DNA of 64,000 nt from Coptis chinensis. Lineage: Eukaryota; Streptophyta; Magnoliopsida; Ranunculales; Ranunculaceae. The stretch lies in the NCBI GenBank assembly GCA_015680905.1, contig CM027385.1, forward strand, positions 18,358,501 through 18,422,500, given 5' to 3'. A program made the position numbers and the translations under genes. Shown here piece after piece: positions 46,044-57,440 of this stretch (the stretch's first letter is position 1; every line of letters begins with the position of its first letter). The notes below the pieces were generated by a model. The model did not search any database. It was given only the letters and a program-made list of their open reading frames with translations, and had not been told where the DNA came from.

Positions 46044-46276
46044 TGATGCAGGACAATAATGTTATTGCTAATTAAGATTAGTATTAGTTTTAGCAACTAT
46101 GATTGTAGTTCTAAGTTAGCTATTAGCTCTTTTTAGCATTGTTTCTATTTTCAAATTAGTAATAGAGTAGTCTATATAAGAGAATGTAGTCTCTAAACAA
46201 TTCATTCAATATTAATATCAAATTGTTCAAGTCTTTTACATACCTTTTTATTTTCTATTCACTTCCGCTTCGTTAA
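46044..46276 (+). repeat. 5' LTR of the short-LTR gypsy
   Basis: Begins TGATGCAGGACAATAATG at the homology breakpoint and ends at about TTCGTTAA before the primer site. The end could also be TTCA at 46261. No partner LTR exists in the window. Confidence 0.55.
46173..46179 (+). promoter_or_regulatory. LTR TATA box
   Basis: TATATAA within TCTATATAAGAGAATG lies about 100 bp before the LTR end, the usual position for the RNA polymerase II start of a short plant LTR. Confidence 0.6.
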
Positions 46277-46277
46277 T

Positions 46278-46288
46278 TGGTATCGAGC
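46278..46288 (+). promoter_or_regulatory. Primer-binding site, initiator-Met tRNA type
   Basis: TGGTATCGAGC differs by one lost base from TGGTATCAGAGC, the usual site complementary to the 3' end of plant initiator methionine tRNA. It sits just after the LTR. Confidence 0.7.
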
Positions 46289-46299
46289 TTTGGTTCGAT

Positions 46300-48316
46300 A
46301 GCCCGTCACGATGATGTTGAAACGCGTTCCCACGATGCAAATAGTGAAAATTTCATCCTAGAAAGTGTCTTGCTTCATCACATTGATCAAGCCATAGACA
46401 ATCTTCGTTTGGAGTTTCGAAACATCGCTCAAGAGATCGTTGTCACGACGCTTCAAAACAAACGAGAATGAGCAAAACAATCGGGTGAAGATGTCGACAA
46501 CACCGATCATCTTCCATGCCCCACCCATAGTGCACTGACTGCCACTGCTCAAAACCACCACCACCACCAATTCACCCCAACATACGGTATCGGACCCCAA
46601 CCCACAACCACCCATCACAATCACCGGAAAATCTATTCACAAACCCATGTTTCCCAAAACAAAAACCAAACCCACTACACCACCAAAATCCCCACCCAAC
46701 ACCACTACCAAATTCACCAGTAGCAACCAATCCTTCCTTTTGATTCTCAAACCCACCAACTACAATCCTCTACTAGCCAATTTCATATACCCAACCCAAT
46801 CCCACAAGTTTCCAACTTCAACAACAACCCACCCTACACAGTATTACCACCACCACCGATTTCCAACCGTATCTCTAATCAACATGTATTCATCAAACAC
46901 GATCTCTTGACTTTCAACAACCTGTTTTTCATAACCCACCCATTCAAACTAGATCACCAATCCACAAACTATTTTCAGTAACCCAACTCTTGCTTTGGAA
47001 GGTGCGTCCATCAAAACTGTCGGGGAAGGAGGAAGAGGCATTGGTTGTGATGGTGTTGCTCGATCCTATTTTCCAAATAGATTTCTCCATCCACAAATTT
47101 CTCACATCCCATAAGCCCAAACCCAAACCCATCACGCCTACCAAGCCCAACATGTCCCATATACTCAACCCCCACTTCACACAACACTCTAAAATTCTAG
47201 CACACCCATTCCTAGCCCAGCCCAACCTGTTGTTACACCCCACCCAAATTTCCAGCCCAATCTTTGGGATTACCGCCTACCGCATAATAGTTTAGACGAG
47301 AACGACGACAATGATATTGAGGAAATTGTTATCCCACATACTCCTCAAAATTTGCAAAATCAAAATAATTTTCTTCAACAAGGGAATAATTATGGTGGTA
47401 ACAGAAATAATTTTGGTGGAAATAGTAATGAGTATCGCATCAAGGCGGATTTGGCAACTTTTAATGGTCTTTTACATATTGAGGATTTTATTGATTAGCT
47501 TAAGTCCATGGACCATTTTTTTTTTCGATATTATGGAACTTCCTTCAGAGAAGTAAGTTAAGATTGTGGATTTTAAATTTACTGGTGGCGCATCTTCTTG
47601 GTGGGAGCAGAAACAACAAGAGCGTATTCGTCAATGTTTGAAACCAATTCATTCTTGGAAATGTACGAGGCAAATGTTAATTGCACAATATCTTCCTCCA
47701 AATTTTGCTCAACTTCTTTTCACTGCACTCTAGAATTGCAAGCAAGGTAATCATACTGTTCAAGAATATATTGATGAATTTTATCAGTTATTTTCTCGTA
47801 ATGATTTACAAGAGAATGAAGATCTGCAAATTGCTAGATTTATTAATGGTTTACCATGGAATATTCAGAAAGATCTAGCCTCACACCAACACTTCACTTT
47901 GCATGTCCCTATTAATAATGCACTTAAGGTTGAACAATTCATGGAGCGACCTGAACCTTTTAATTGACCTTCCTATAACCAACGATCCACACCTACTACG
48001 CCCAACCCATCGTATAATAATTCACTAAATCCATCTCAACAAGTTCCTTCTACCCCATCCACTCCACATGATACCTCATCCACTCCACATGATTCCCTTA
48101 CCTAACCCACCACCTCTCGTTATCAAACACATGCACATCATCAATCTGAAAACCGTCCTAATAACCACACTACTCGATTCCAAAATCCCTCCATCACTAA
48201 CACCCAATCTCATAAACCTCCATCTACTAATCCTTATCTCCGTCCCAAACCTAGTACGTATTATAAGTGTGGTAAATCTAGTCATTCCTCAGTTGAGTGT
48301 CGAAAGTAGAATATTA
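46300..48316 (+). pseudogene. gag of the short-LTR gypsy
   Basis: The N-terminal part (HIDQAIDNLRLEFRNIAQE at about 46377) is followed by a long Pro/Asn/Gln-rich stretch with stops. The core is clear: ADLATFNGLLHIEDFID, FTGGASSWWEQKQQERIRQ, YLPPNFAQLLF, QEYIDEFYQLFSRNDLQENE and IARFINGLPWNIQKDL. This is the Retrotrans_gag pattern of chromovirus-type gypsy elements. A zinc knuckle at the end reads YYKCGKSSHSSVEC, lacking the first Cys. Stops at about 47497 and elsewhere disable it. Confidence 0.75.
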
Positions 48317-48960
48317 CTCTAACAAACTAGGTCCGCAATATAGATGAATGACATATATAGTCAACATATGATTGTGTATTGAAGCCTAAATTCTTGAATT
48401 GAGCGAACAAAAGCAACCAACTATATTAAATTTCATTCCCACTAATATACAATACATTGAAAGCTAAATAGAATGCAAACAGATGGTGCATACTTTATAA
48501 CATTGAAGTAACTAACACCAGCATAAACAATGTGATGGTGAAACCCAAAGAATTTGAAAACCCCCATTTTAAAATCCAAGCAATTAGAAAAACCCCAATT
48601 TGGTTTAAAGCCCGAAACAATAACCAACCCAGAAAACGTGATTGCTAAATAATGAAATTTTTCATCGGCAAAGATATGACAAAGAAAAAGAAAGATGGAG
48701 AGAAACCAAATATTGTTATTCTTTCGCTCTCTCTTGAAATCAACAGAAAAATATGCTTTTTTTTTAGGAAAACAATGTTTAAAAAGATGGAACATATTGA
48801 GTAATTTTGGTTACCTGAGGGATAGGAGAATGAGAAAAGAAAAGGCAATTGAGGAGACTAGAGAGAGATTAAGCAAGAAGAAGAAGGGCATAGCCGTTGT
48901 CCATGGGTATTCTTGAACCAAACCCTTGAGAGAAAAAAAAAAAAAAAAAAAAAAAAAAAA
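48317..48960. other. Unrecognised segment ending in an A28 run
   Basis: No clear gene. A run of about 28 A (48932-48960) closes it on the plus strand, as expected for the 3' end of a retrotransposed sequence. The minus strand from 48915 to 48815 instead looks like a gene 5' end (CT-rich leader and a CCCTCAG|GTAACC donor, with an 11-codon ORF starting MDNGYALLLLA). Both readings are weak. Confidence 0.3.
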
Positions 48961-49439
48961 GTGACATTTTGGTTTAGTTGACCCGGACTTATTTTTGTAT
49001 GAGTTTAGTTAGGGGTGCTAATATTCTCACCCCCTCAAGTTGATAACCTCCCCGCCCCAAAACTAAAATGCCCCGTATGCCCTTCTATCAGAAGTGAGAA
49101 CACCACCACAGTCCACGGCCAACTACTAGAGGCCTACAAAATGAGGCTAAGTGCCAAAAATTTAGGACAACACAGTAAAATGACGGTTTAGAATGATATC
49201 GATCAGCTAACGGTTTTGCCAAGCACGTCATAAATTTTTATGACACCTCTCATGAGTACATCAAAAGAAATTTTGACTACTTTGGTTTATTTATTATATT
49301 ACAGACTTGACTGTTTTAGGAAACCCGTCTAGCATACTAAGCGCGCTCCCTGTTTCATTTATATTTAACCTAATTTTTTCAATGGGCTTTTTCTAACTAA
49401 TTAACTTAATTAAGAGGTATATTAATAATAACATTTATG
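48961..49439. other. Unrecognised AT-rich sequence
   Basis: No coding sequence. A stretch at 49010-49090 (CACCCCCTCAAGTTGATAAC, CCCCGCCCCAAAACTAAAAT) has repeat-like character but no visible partner in the window. Confidence 0.3.
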
Positions 49440-49829
49440 TAAGTCACATTGTAAGTGATTTCGAATACTTAGCAAAGTCACTTTTAAAGTGATGTTAAAT
49501 ACATAGACATTACATCACTTAATTTATAACTGACACGTGAATGACAATACCTTTAAAGTGATGTTGAATACATAACTATTATATCACTTTATAAGTCACA
49601 CGGTGAGTAACGTAAAAAAGTGTTACTACATCAGTATCACAACATCACTTAATAAAATGATGTTGTACAACTCTACTACATCAGCTTCTGAAATAAGTGA
49701 TGTTAAAAAAAAATTATGATAATTATTACATCACATGTTGAGAAAAGTGATGTCATAGTTTTCATATTACATCACTTCGCTAAAAGTGATGTAAAATTAG
49801 TGATGTCATATGTCATATTTGTTGTAGTG
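49440..49829. mobile_element. CACTA-type right terminus with ACATCACTT subterminal repeats
   Basis: Ends TTTGTTGTAGTG (reverse complement CACTACAAC) at 49829 where LINE coding sequence starts abruptly. AAGTGATGT / ACATCACTT occurs about ten times on both strands. No matching left terminus was found, so the element is probably truncated on the left. Confidence 0.65.
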
Positions 49830-50224
49830 ATTGAGCATCTCGGAGTTCCGTGCTTTCTGTCATATCCTCTGAGAAGTTCATGTGATAAGATAATATTATC
49901 CTGTATTGATCTACCATGAATGAAAGTTGATTGATTGGCATGAACTAAATCATTGATGACTATCTTAATCCTATTCAAAATAATCTTTGCTATGCAATTA
50001 TAAGTGGTGTTGTATAATGTTGTGGGTCTAAAATCTTCACCCTTTGAGGGGTTATTGACTTTAGGAATGAGACATATGAACGTAGAATTAACACCTCTAG
50101 GAAATTTGTAGTATTTAAATGCATTTAAGATAGCTAAAGTAAAGTCATGACCAACAAGGGACCAACATTTTTTGAAGAAATAAGGAATAAACCCATCTGG
50201 CCCAGGAGCTGTGTTGTCTTTCAT
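49830..50224 (-). pseudogene. LINE reverse transcriptase N-terminal part
   Basis: Reads MKDNTAPGPDGFIPYFFKKC, FICLIPKVNNPSKGEDFRPT, NRIKIVINDLVHANQSTFIH and GRSIQDNIILSHELLRGY. These are the standard fingers/palm N-terminal blocks of plant L1 reverse transcriptase. The catalytic blocks (F-x-K-x-D, Y-A-D-D) are missing because of the truncation at 49829. The last residues of this frame come from the CACTA end, not from the LINE. Confidence 0.85.
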
Positions 50225-50721
50225 GTCGAATAGAGCAGACTTAACTTCAATCGGAGTGACTTCTGATTTTCCTCAGCTTCAGATCCTAGCATGTTGGCAT
50301 AATAATCAACTATGGTTCTAGTTACTTTAGCATTGCCAGAGATATTAACTCCTTGAGATTCAGAACATACTAGATTCCTCTTCTTGCTATATTTTCCTCC
50401 AGAGATTTGAAGAAGAAAGCGGTGCATTTATCTCCTTCTCTCATCCAGTCATTGTCTTGAGTACCTTTGATTTCAGCATCTTCAATCCTAGCCAGTTCAC
50501 TGTATTTTTGTAGTGTTTCTTTCTCTAGCTGGCCAAAAATAGATCCCATAGATTGGCTTGAACTTGTCTCTGTATATCATTTAAAAGTTCCTTGCTTGAA
50601 CCACTCTCCCATGAATATTTAGAAAGTTGCATCTGGCCCATGGCTTTATTATTTCCTTAAGACTCTTCAATTTCTGCATGAGAACATACATTAGATTAGA
50701 GAACGGTTGTACTTCCCACAC

Positions 50722-51435
50722 TTATTTCAACATAGATTGGAATTCTCTTTGTTCATTCCAATAGTTCTTAAATCTGAAAGGTGTAACTTTTCTTCCATAA
50801 TCATTCCAGAATAGGAGAATAAGAGAGTGGTCTGACAATCCATGAGGTAGGATTTCAGCCTTTGAAGACAGATACTCATCATTCCACAAGCTGTTCACCA
50901 AACATCGGTCAATCTTAGTCATTATTCTACCTCTATCTTAAACCTTATTATTTCAAGTGTAAAAGAAGTTGTTAAAGCTTAAATCTACTAAACCAGATCT
51001 TTGAATGCATTCAAGAAACTCCTCTGCTTCTCTTGGATGCATAAAACTGCCTCCAAACCTCTCCTCTACTTTGGTGATATTGTTAAAATAACCTACTATT
51101 GTCCAAGGCATAGTTATTGAACCTTGAATTGAAAGAATATCTTTCCATAAATCAAGTCTAAGAACTTTGGAGTTCCTTGCATATACCACAACAAGGAGAA
51201 ATTCCTCATTGGTAGGCATGAAGTTCACTTTACAGTGAATGTACTGGTCAGATTCTTGTAGCTTGATGATAACCAACTGATAAGGATCCCAACATATCCA
51301 TATTCTACCTATTGGATCTTTAGCATAGTTGTTAGTGTCTTCCCATGAAGGGAAACAAATGTTTCTTATAAGGTCGTACTTATTTTGTCTAACCTTAGTT
51401 TCTAGGATACTGAAAACGCTCAATTTCTTCTCCAC
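50722..51435 (-). pseudogene. LINE endonuclease domain
   Basis: Starts MEKKLSVFSILETKV, where the ETK motif holds a metal-binding Glu of the exonuclease-endonuclease-phosphatase fold. It goes on to FLLVVVYARNS, ITMPWTIVGYFNNI (normally G-D-F-N; Asp is Tyr here) and GLVDLSFNNFFYT. A stop at about 50945 is followed by KIDRCLVNSLWND and LPHGLSDHSLILL, with the S-D-H motif. The Asp loss suggests that the nuclease is inactive. Confidence 0.8.
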
Positions 51436-51712
51436 ACAAACCTTGTTGATCTCCCTATCTTTTCCACTTTATTAGTACCTCTTACATTCCAAAAACACAC
51501 GGATGTAATCATCGGTGAGTTTTGTTTTTGGAGCCTCTTAGTCTGCTCCTTGCTTTCTTGCCATTGTTATGACTCTTTGTTGAAGATTCTTTATGCTTGC
51601 TTTGATTCATACTATTTCCCCCTTTACACTGCTTTCCAGATCTAGTTACCATACTTGACCTCATAGGTTCTGGAGTAATGGGTTCAGGTTGAATAGAAGT
51701 AATATTCCTGAT

Positions 51713-52900
51713 TCAATCATGGAAATATTCAACTTCTCTACCTAATGTCTCACAATCTAAAGCCTCTCCTATTTCAGATATATCTATCAACAAATGAAAT
51801 CTGCCTATTTCCATGTTAAACCTCGTGAAATCCTCTTCTTCTATCATCATGTTTAGATGCTCGATGTTGTCGTTCACATGAATGACAATAGCTTGTGTCT
51901 CTTCAAACTCATTTGTTCGTTCACTAGTGTTTGCCCTGGGTGTTAATTCTTTTGTCCCCATCGCTCTGGTATTCACATATTACTTGGTTGATCCATTAGT
52001 TGTACCCTCTTGAGTATCAATGTAGATTCTCTTGTACATTACTTGGCCCTACTTCCTCTTCTCTTCTAACTTGCTCAACTCTAGGTCTCCATTCTTTGTC
52101 CTAGTTCCTTCTTTTTAGTCTCCTTTTTTGGCTCTTGGACAATCTCCTGCCATCAACCTACACTCCCTCTTCCATTGGTTCCATCCCACTGTTATTTGTT
52201 TGTGGTATTTCTACCGTGTTGTTTTGCATAGTTGCTTCCTTCTCCTTATTAATATGTCTACACTCAGAGACAATATGTCCAACAATCTTGCAATCATTGC
52301 AAAACTTTGGAAGTGAGCCATATTGTATGTCTTGCAAAAACTCAACCCCAAGCTCAGGCATCTCGATAGAGATTTTATTTGGAAGTGGATTTGCAATGTC
52401 TATTTCAACTAGAACACTAGCATAATATCTATTTGTTCTTTCCAAAGAGTTCATATCAACTCGAATCGGGCAACCCAATCCTCTTCCCAGACTCATCAGG
52501 ATGTTAACTTCCTAGTATTCAAAAGGCAACCCTGGGAATTTGATCCAAACAAACCCAGAAGTTTGTTTGTGAGTTTCAATATTGAAATTAGGTGTCCATC
52601 TAATGAATCTAACCATTTGTCCTTGAAGATACCACAGACCACCAAAGAAAACCTTGTTGACATCCGTCTCATTAGCAAACCGAAATAAGATGTAACCTTT
52701 CCCCAAAGGCGATAGCTTTACTGGTTCAGTTAGACCCCATTCAGTGCTTACTACCGATCTGATGGTATCTAATATATCTGATCATAACCTTTTAATACTA
52801 TGGTGGATATTTTCAAAAACATATTTATTCCACTTTTTGAGATCACTCTTGACTTTCTTCAGCTTAGTAAAATTCGATAAGGTTGAGATTCTTTTTGACA
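51713..52900 (-). pseudogene. LINE ORF1 (DUF4283 and CCHC knuckle)
   Basis: A start near 52900 (MSKRISTLSNFTKLKKVKSD) leads through a stop into the DUF4283 region GYILFRFANETDVNKVFFGG, LWYLQGQMVRFIRW and FVWIKFPGLPFEY. A stop at about 52512 is followed by the frame with CPIRVDMNSLERTN and the knuckle FCNDCKIVGHIVSEC (CX2CX4HX4C, intact). The C-terminal part at 51976-51713 is unrecognised and acidic. RNA-binding role by analogy with other plant L1 ORF1 proteins. Confidence 0.75.
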
Positions 52901-52907
52901 TTTTAAA

Positions 52908-55809
52908 AAAAAAATATTGTCATAACTTGATAATAAAAAATATACTAAAAAATAAAATATCCCAAAATCACATATACAAAAATGATACAATACATCCCTT
53001 TATACAAAACAAAATATTCATTTTACTCTTTCACAAAATTATCAAATAGTTTCTCTAACCACACTCCACAATAATCACTTCTGCGAAATTCAATCAAGTA
53101 ATTTCCTAACATTCATCATAATCATAGCACCAATCTATATAATTAATAGTATAACAATCAACCCTCAAGGCTACATCTTTGCTTTTCAACCAAAAACATA
53201 ATTACTTGATAAAGTCGCGCTCTAAAGAAACATTATTCCTATTTTATATAAACATTCATAACTAATATTGATTGAACTTGTTGGAAATGCTTTCATTATG
53301 CTAGTGTTGGATATATGCCTTGGGGAATATATGAGGTTTTGAGTTGGAATGAATGTTTCAGGCTTTGGAGATCATGTTTTTACAATTTGGCTCAATTGCC
53401 TACATTGATTGGAGGTGAAATAGTTTGGGTGAAGGGAGTGTATGTGGTTTAAGGTATACAACTATAGGTCCATGGTTCGATTTGATATGATGATCGACAT
53501 ATTTACTGTTTTAGCATTTCGGAAGATAGTTCTCCATTTCGTGTTTACAGTAGCTCGGTCAAGTCTTTTTTTTTTATTAGATCTACTCAATTATTCTTGA
53601 ATCTCTTGCTTGACTATGTGAAGAGTACCCCTTCGAAACCTAGATCTATAAAATTAGCAGATAACATAAATTGTAGGAAATGATTAGATTTGGTAAAAAT
53701 AAATGGCGTTATTCTACATCTTTCTTCTTGACATGTTGTTTCATTCAAATCCCTGACAATGAGCCATATAGGTAATTATGATTAGTAGCAAGATCAGAGA
53801 TACCATTCTAAAGTTCTACTCGATGAGATTGGGCAAGATGCACGTAAATGAAAGTGCACAACCACTTAGTGCCTAGGGGATTTTGTTTTATGAGGGCTGC
53901 AATGTAGTGCTCGCAGGGGTAAAGAATTTCGATATTCAAATTGTTATTCCAACCAAGGCAAAAACCACTGTTACGTTCATTAGGGGCAACATTTACATAG
54001 TGTTGAGAACCGGAGGAGAGAATTTGTCAAGATTGGTAGACACATCTACCCTTGTCTCACGAGTTTGATTGAGCTCATGTGTGTTTGGAGTTCATGAGTT
54101 CCAAGCAAAGATACTTATTGCTCTTGGTATGGGGTCTCCCTTAAGCCCGCCACCAAAACAATAGAAGAAGTCTTGGAGGAATGGTATATGACTACCAAAC
54201 CTTCAAACCAGACAAAAGGTACCAAAAACCACAAAACCAACTAGCATGCAGTGTGTTGGCTTCTATTTTATGTATAACATTAACTTAAATGAGAGAATTA
54301 AAAAGATATGCAATTAGGTAGATGACATGCCCAATTAAAGCAAAGCATATGCCTTTACATGTAATATGAGAACATGTATATTCATGATAATACAAAATAA
54401 TAAGTATTTTATAATTAAAGAAGTATGTGTAACAATCTCGTGATGTTGATATGCTCTCCCACGAGTATACTTTAGTTAACTTTAAACCAAATTGAGGATC
54501 AACATTCAGTAAGATATAGATTGTGTCTAGCATAAAGTGTGGTAGAAAGAGTCACTAAAGAATAATTTGTATAACTTTACATTGAATTTTAATTGTTGGC
54601 ACCTAGACGGTTTTATGCATGATGAGGGTTTTTATTCACTAAAACATGGTCTAGGGTCAGTGATAAAATCATTATGTAAACCAAATGAGATCATATATGC
54701 AAGATGCAATGAAGTAATAATAGGTTAATGCAAGCGCAACAACTAATACACAAACCTGATTGTCCAGCTTAGGATAAATGTGGCCCCTTTTATTCCCAAT
54801 AGCCACTAGCTCAACATGGTCCATTAATGATGTTGCTTCCTCATGCAGACTATTCATAGTATCCTCAATTTGCAATCATTACCACAGCTCAACTGGGCAA
54901 GTGTTCTGAAGAGTTTGAGGCCAAAGTTGTCTCTTTTTCACATCTACAAGTACATTTGTATATTCAAATTGTCATAAAAGGAGGTGGTCCTCTTTCTTAT
55001 AGTATCCTAAGAAATGCAAACACATAACAGTTGGAACTTCCTAAAAATTCTCCATTATCTTTTTCGGCTAGACCTTATTGCTTCCCAAGATTCTAAGAGC
55101 TATATTGTTTTTACCAAGCTCAACTAACTCATCCCAGACTTCTTGTGGAAGGTTTGTTTTGGCCACGTCACCTTCGTTCCCGGTAGAGATATCACTCTTT
55201 GAAATGATTGTCCAAGTTTACTCGTGCTATTAAAGGTATCAAGCTCTATTATGGATAGAAAGAGAAAAATATGGGAAAGGAAAGAAGTTGTAGAGCTTGT
55301 AAAAGATGGGCTTGTGTTGATGCTTGGTGAGTTTCATTGTGTGCTAACGTGGCAGACAATTGAACACAAGTAGACGGTTGTTGTGACTTATACCTATGAT
55401 CCTAGGGTTTACCTCCTAATTTTTAGTGATTATATTCCATGCACAAACTTCTTTATTTCCTTGATAAAGTCCACAATTCAACTCATCTCCATATATTGAT
55501 AATACTCTCTTCTTTGCGCCTAAATAGTCATCCAAACATATACAACTAGGTGTAGCATTGATCCAACAACCACCCAAATGAACAACAAATGACCTTTTTC
55601 CAAACCACATGACTAGATAAAGGCAATAGAAAAAGATACATTTCAATTGATAATCAATATAGATATAAATTGTACAAAGTCCTAACTTTTAATAATTAAA
55701 TCATGATTAATAACTAATATTGTTGATATTGCATAGTCAGAATACAAAAGTCCTAACTTTTAATAATTAAATAAGACTTAATTAATCAAATTGCATGATA
55801 ACTAGGCAA
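52908..55809. other. 2.9 kb without a recognised gene
   Basis: AT-rich. Short frames at 53883-54068 (plus), 54875-54672 (minus, EDTMNSLHEEATSLMDHVEL) and 55646-55416 (minus, VMWFGKRSFVVHLGGCWINA) do not resemble families I know, though the minus-strand piece at 54875-54770 has the composition of a real exon. An imperfect direct duplication of AAAGTCCTAACTTTTAATAA occurs at 55677 and 55748. Confidence 0.35.
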
Positions 55810-57074
55810 AAGCATCGGAAAGTTGCACAGAAGTTAGTAAGACACCAAATAGCAAGAGTATAGGAGACGTTAGTATGGCATGATCCTTGGTGTGATGAAA
55901 ACCCTTACTACAATGGCCTGAAGCAGTGCAACTCTTACAGGTACCAGAGAATGCTCTTGTTAGAGATCTTATTTCTGATGGGAGATGGAACCGTACCACC
56001 TCGTTATTACTAGTCTGCCTGTTAGTAAACTAAAAAGAAAATAGAAGACACTGAGCTGAGCCCCATGCTATAGCAAGGCCAGGTCATATGGACACCAACA
56101 GTCTCAGGCAGATTCACTGCCAAATCAGCATACATGGCACTCAAGCAGATTAGAACAAAAGTTAAATGGTATAGAGTGGTATGGGTTAAGCTAGTTGTAC
56201 CAAAACATTCCTTTACTAGATGGCAACTCTTTGCTAATTGCTTACCGACTCAGGATAGATTGGTTAAGAAGAAAATAATTAACTACTCTTTATGTAGCTT
56301 CTGCAACTCTTCCAAGGAGCATTCAAAATATCTATACTTTGATTGTCCATATGCAAAAGGCATTTGTTCGAGGGTGAAAAGATGGTTGGGCTTGATCACC
56401 CAAGTTAAAACATCAATTGCCGAGTGGTATAACATCATGAGGATATGTAGAGCTACCACAATAGAATATGAAATTGCTAGAGTTGTAGTCTGTGCCACTA
56501 TATATGCCATATGGGTTGAAAGCAATTTGAGGAAGTTCCAGCAGAAACAACACATTGATGGCTCTGTATCAGAATCTGGTGCAAATGGTTTAAGCCTAAA
56601 CCAAGAGAGTTAGTAGTCAACATTGATGGCTCTGTATCAGAAGACTTCAATGGATTTGGTGGTGCTATCAGAGATGAAACAGGAGTAGTTAAGCTAGCCT
56701 ATACAGGGAGTTCAACTAAGAGATCGGTCATGACACAAGAATTATTGGCCGTCGAAGCTGGCATGAAGGGTGCAATTAGTATTGGAGCTAAATGTATTAT
56801 TATATGTTCTGACTTTAAGTGTGTTGTAGGAGAAATTACTAGATTATAGGAACCTCCCTGGTATTGCCTCAACATAGTTGCTTCTATTGACCTCTTGAAA
56901 CAACAGTTTGAACTGGTTGACTTCAAGCATGTGTATAGAGAAGCAAATCGGGTAGCTGATATTATGTAAGTCTCATGATGATTTTGTTTTCTATTTCCTT
57001 CCCCCTTTAGACTGTGCTCTATCTAATATTGTAATGGAGGATGCACAAGGTAAAATGTACTTGAGATTATAACT
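55810..57074 (+). pseudogene. 3' end of a third L1-type LINE (zf-RVT and RNase H)
   Basis: Fragmentary start (VWHDPWCDENPYYNGL, LVRDLISDGRWN), then zf-RVT from about 56080: GRFTAKSAYMALKQIRTKVK, PKHSFTRWQLFANCLPTQDR, CSFCNSSKEHSKYLYFDC. RNase H follows from about 56615: VNIDGSVSEDFNGFGGAIRD, ELLAVEAGMKGAISIGAKCI and IICSDFKCVVGEI, showing the D, E and D catalytic residues, then KHVYREANRVADIM. A short duplication (GATGGCTCTGTATCAGAA at about 56556 and 56623) shifts the joint between the domains. One stop lies in RNase H. It is 5' truncated and cut by the CACTA end at 57075. Confidence 0.85.
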
Positions 57075-57440
57075 CACTACACCATAACAGGCTATTTGCA
57101 ACGGCAAAAAACCGTTGCGAATAATTTTCGCAACGCTTTTTAAGCGTTGCAAATAGGGCGTCGGTAAAGTGTTGGAAATATTTGCAACGGTTTTTTGCCG
57201 TTGCAAACCAAATTTTCCAACGGTTATTAACCGTTGCAAAGTGAAAATTACTAACGGTTAAAAAGCGTTGCAAAGCAAGCGTTGCAAAGCAAATTTTCCA
57301 ACGGTTATTAACCGTTGCAGAGTGACAATTACTAACGGTTAAAAAGCGTTGCGTAATTTGATTTGTAACGATTATTGATTGATGCTTTAATATTTATTTT
57401 TTGCTTTGCAACGGTTTACAACCGTTACTAATATGTTGAT
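57075..57440. mobile_element. CACTA terminus with GCAACGG / CCGTTGC subterminal repeats
   Basis: Starts CACTACACCATAACAGGC. Within 360 bp GCAACGG or CCGTTGC, with relatives such as GCAACGC and AACGGTTA, occur many times in both orientations, often as close inverted pairs. A 70 bp block (TTTCCAACGGTTATTAACCG) is partly duplicated at about 57214 and 57295. No GTAGTG partner end was found up to 64000, so the element either extends past the window or is broken. Confidence 0.75.

Larger units (their letters stand above)
46044..48316 (+). mobile_element. Short-LTR Ty3/gypsy (chromovirus-type) element, 5' part only
   Basis: Short LTR (about 46044-46276) with TATA box, a primer site resembling initiator-Met tRNA complement (TGGTATCGAGC), then gag up to a zinc knuckle at about 48256-48310. 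No pol and no 3' LTR follow. The LTR start coincides exactly with loss of homology of the minus-strand gypsy, so this element either inserted there and was later truncated, or was joined by recombination. Confidence 0.7.
49830..52907 (-). mobile_element. Second L1-type LINE, minus strand, truncated in reverse transcriptase
   Basis: In minus order it has ORF1 with DUF4283 (52706 to 52512) and a CCHC knuckle (52496 to 52158), endonuclease (51435 to 50722) and the start of reverse transcriptase (50224 to 49830). The reverse transcriptase breaks off after KHGTPRCS, just before the first catalytic Asp block, at the CACTA terminus. No 3' end or A tail is present in the window. Confidence 0.82.

Noticed and set aside
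46278..46288. Partial tRNA-like match
   Set aside because: It is the primer-binding site of an LTR element, matching only the tRNA 3' end; no cloverleaf follows.
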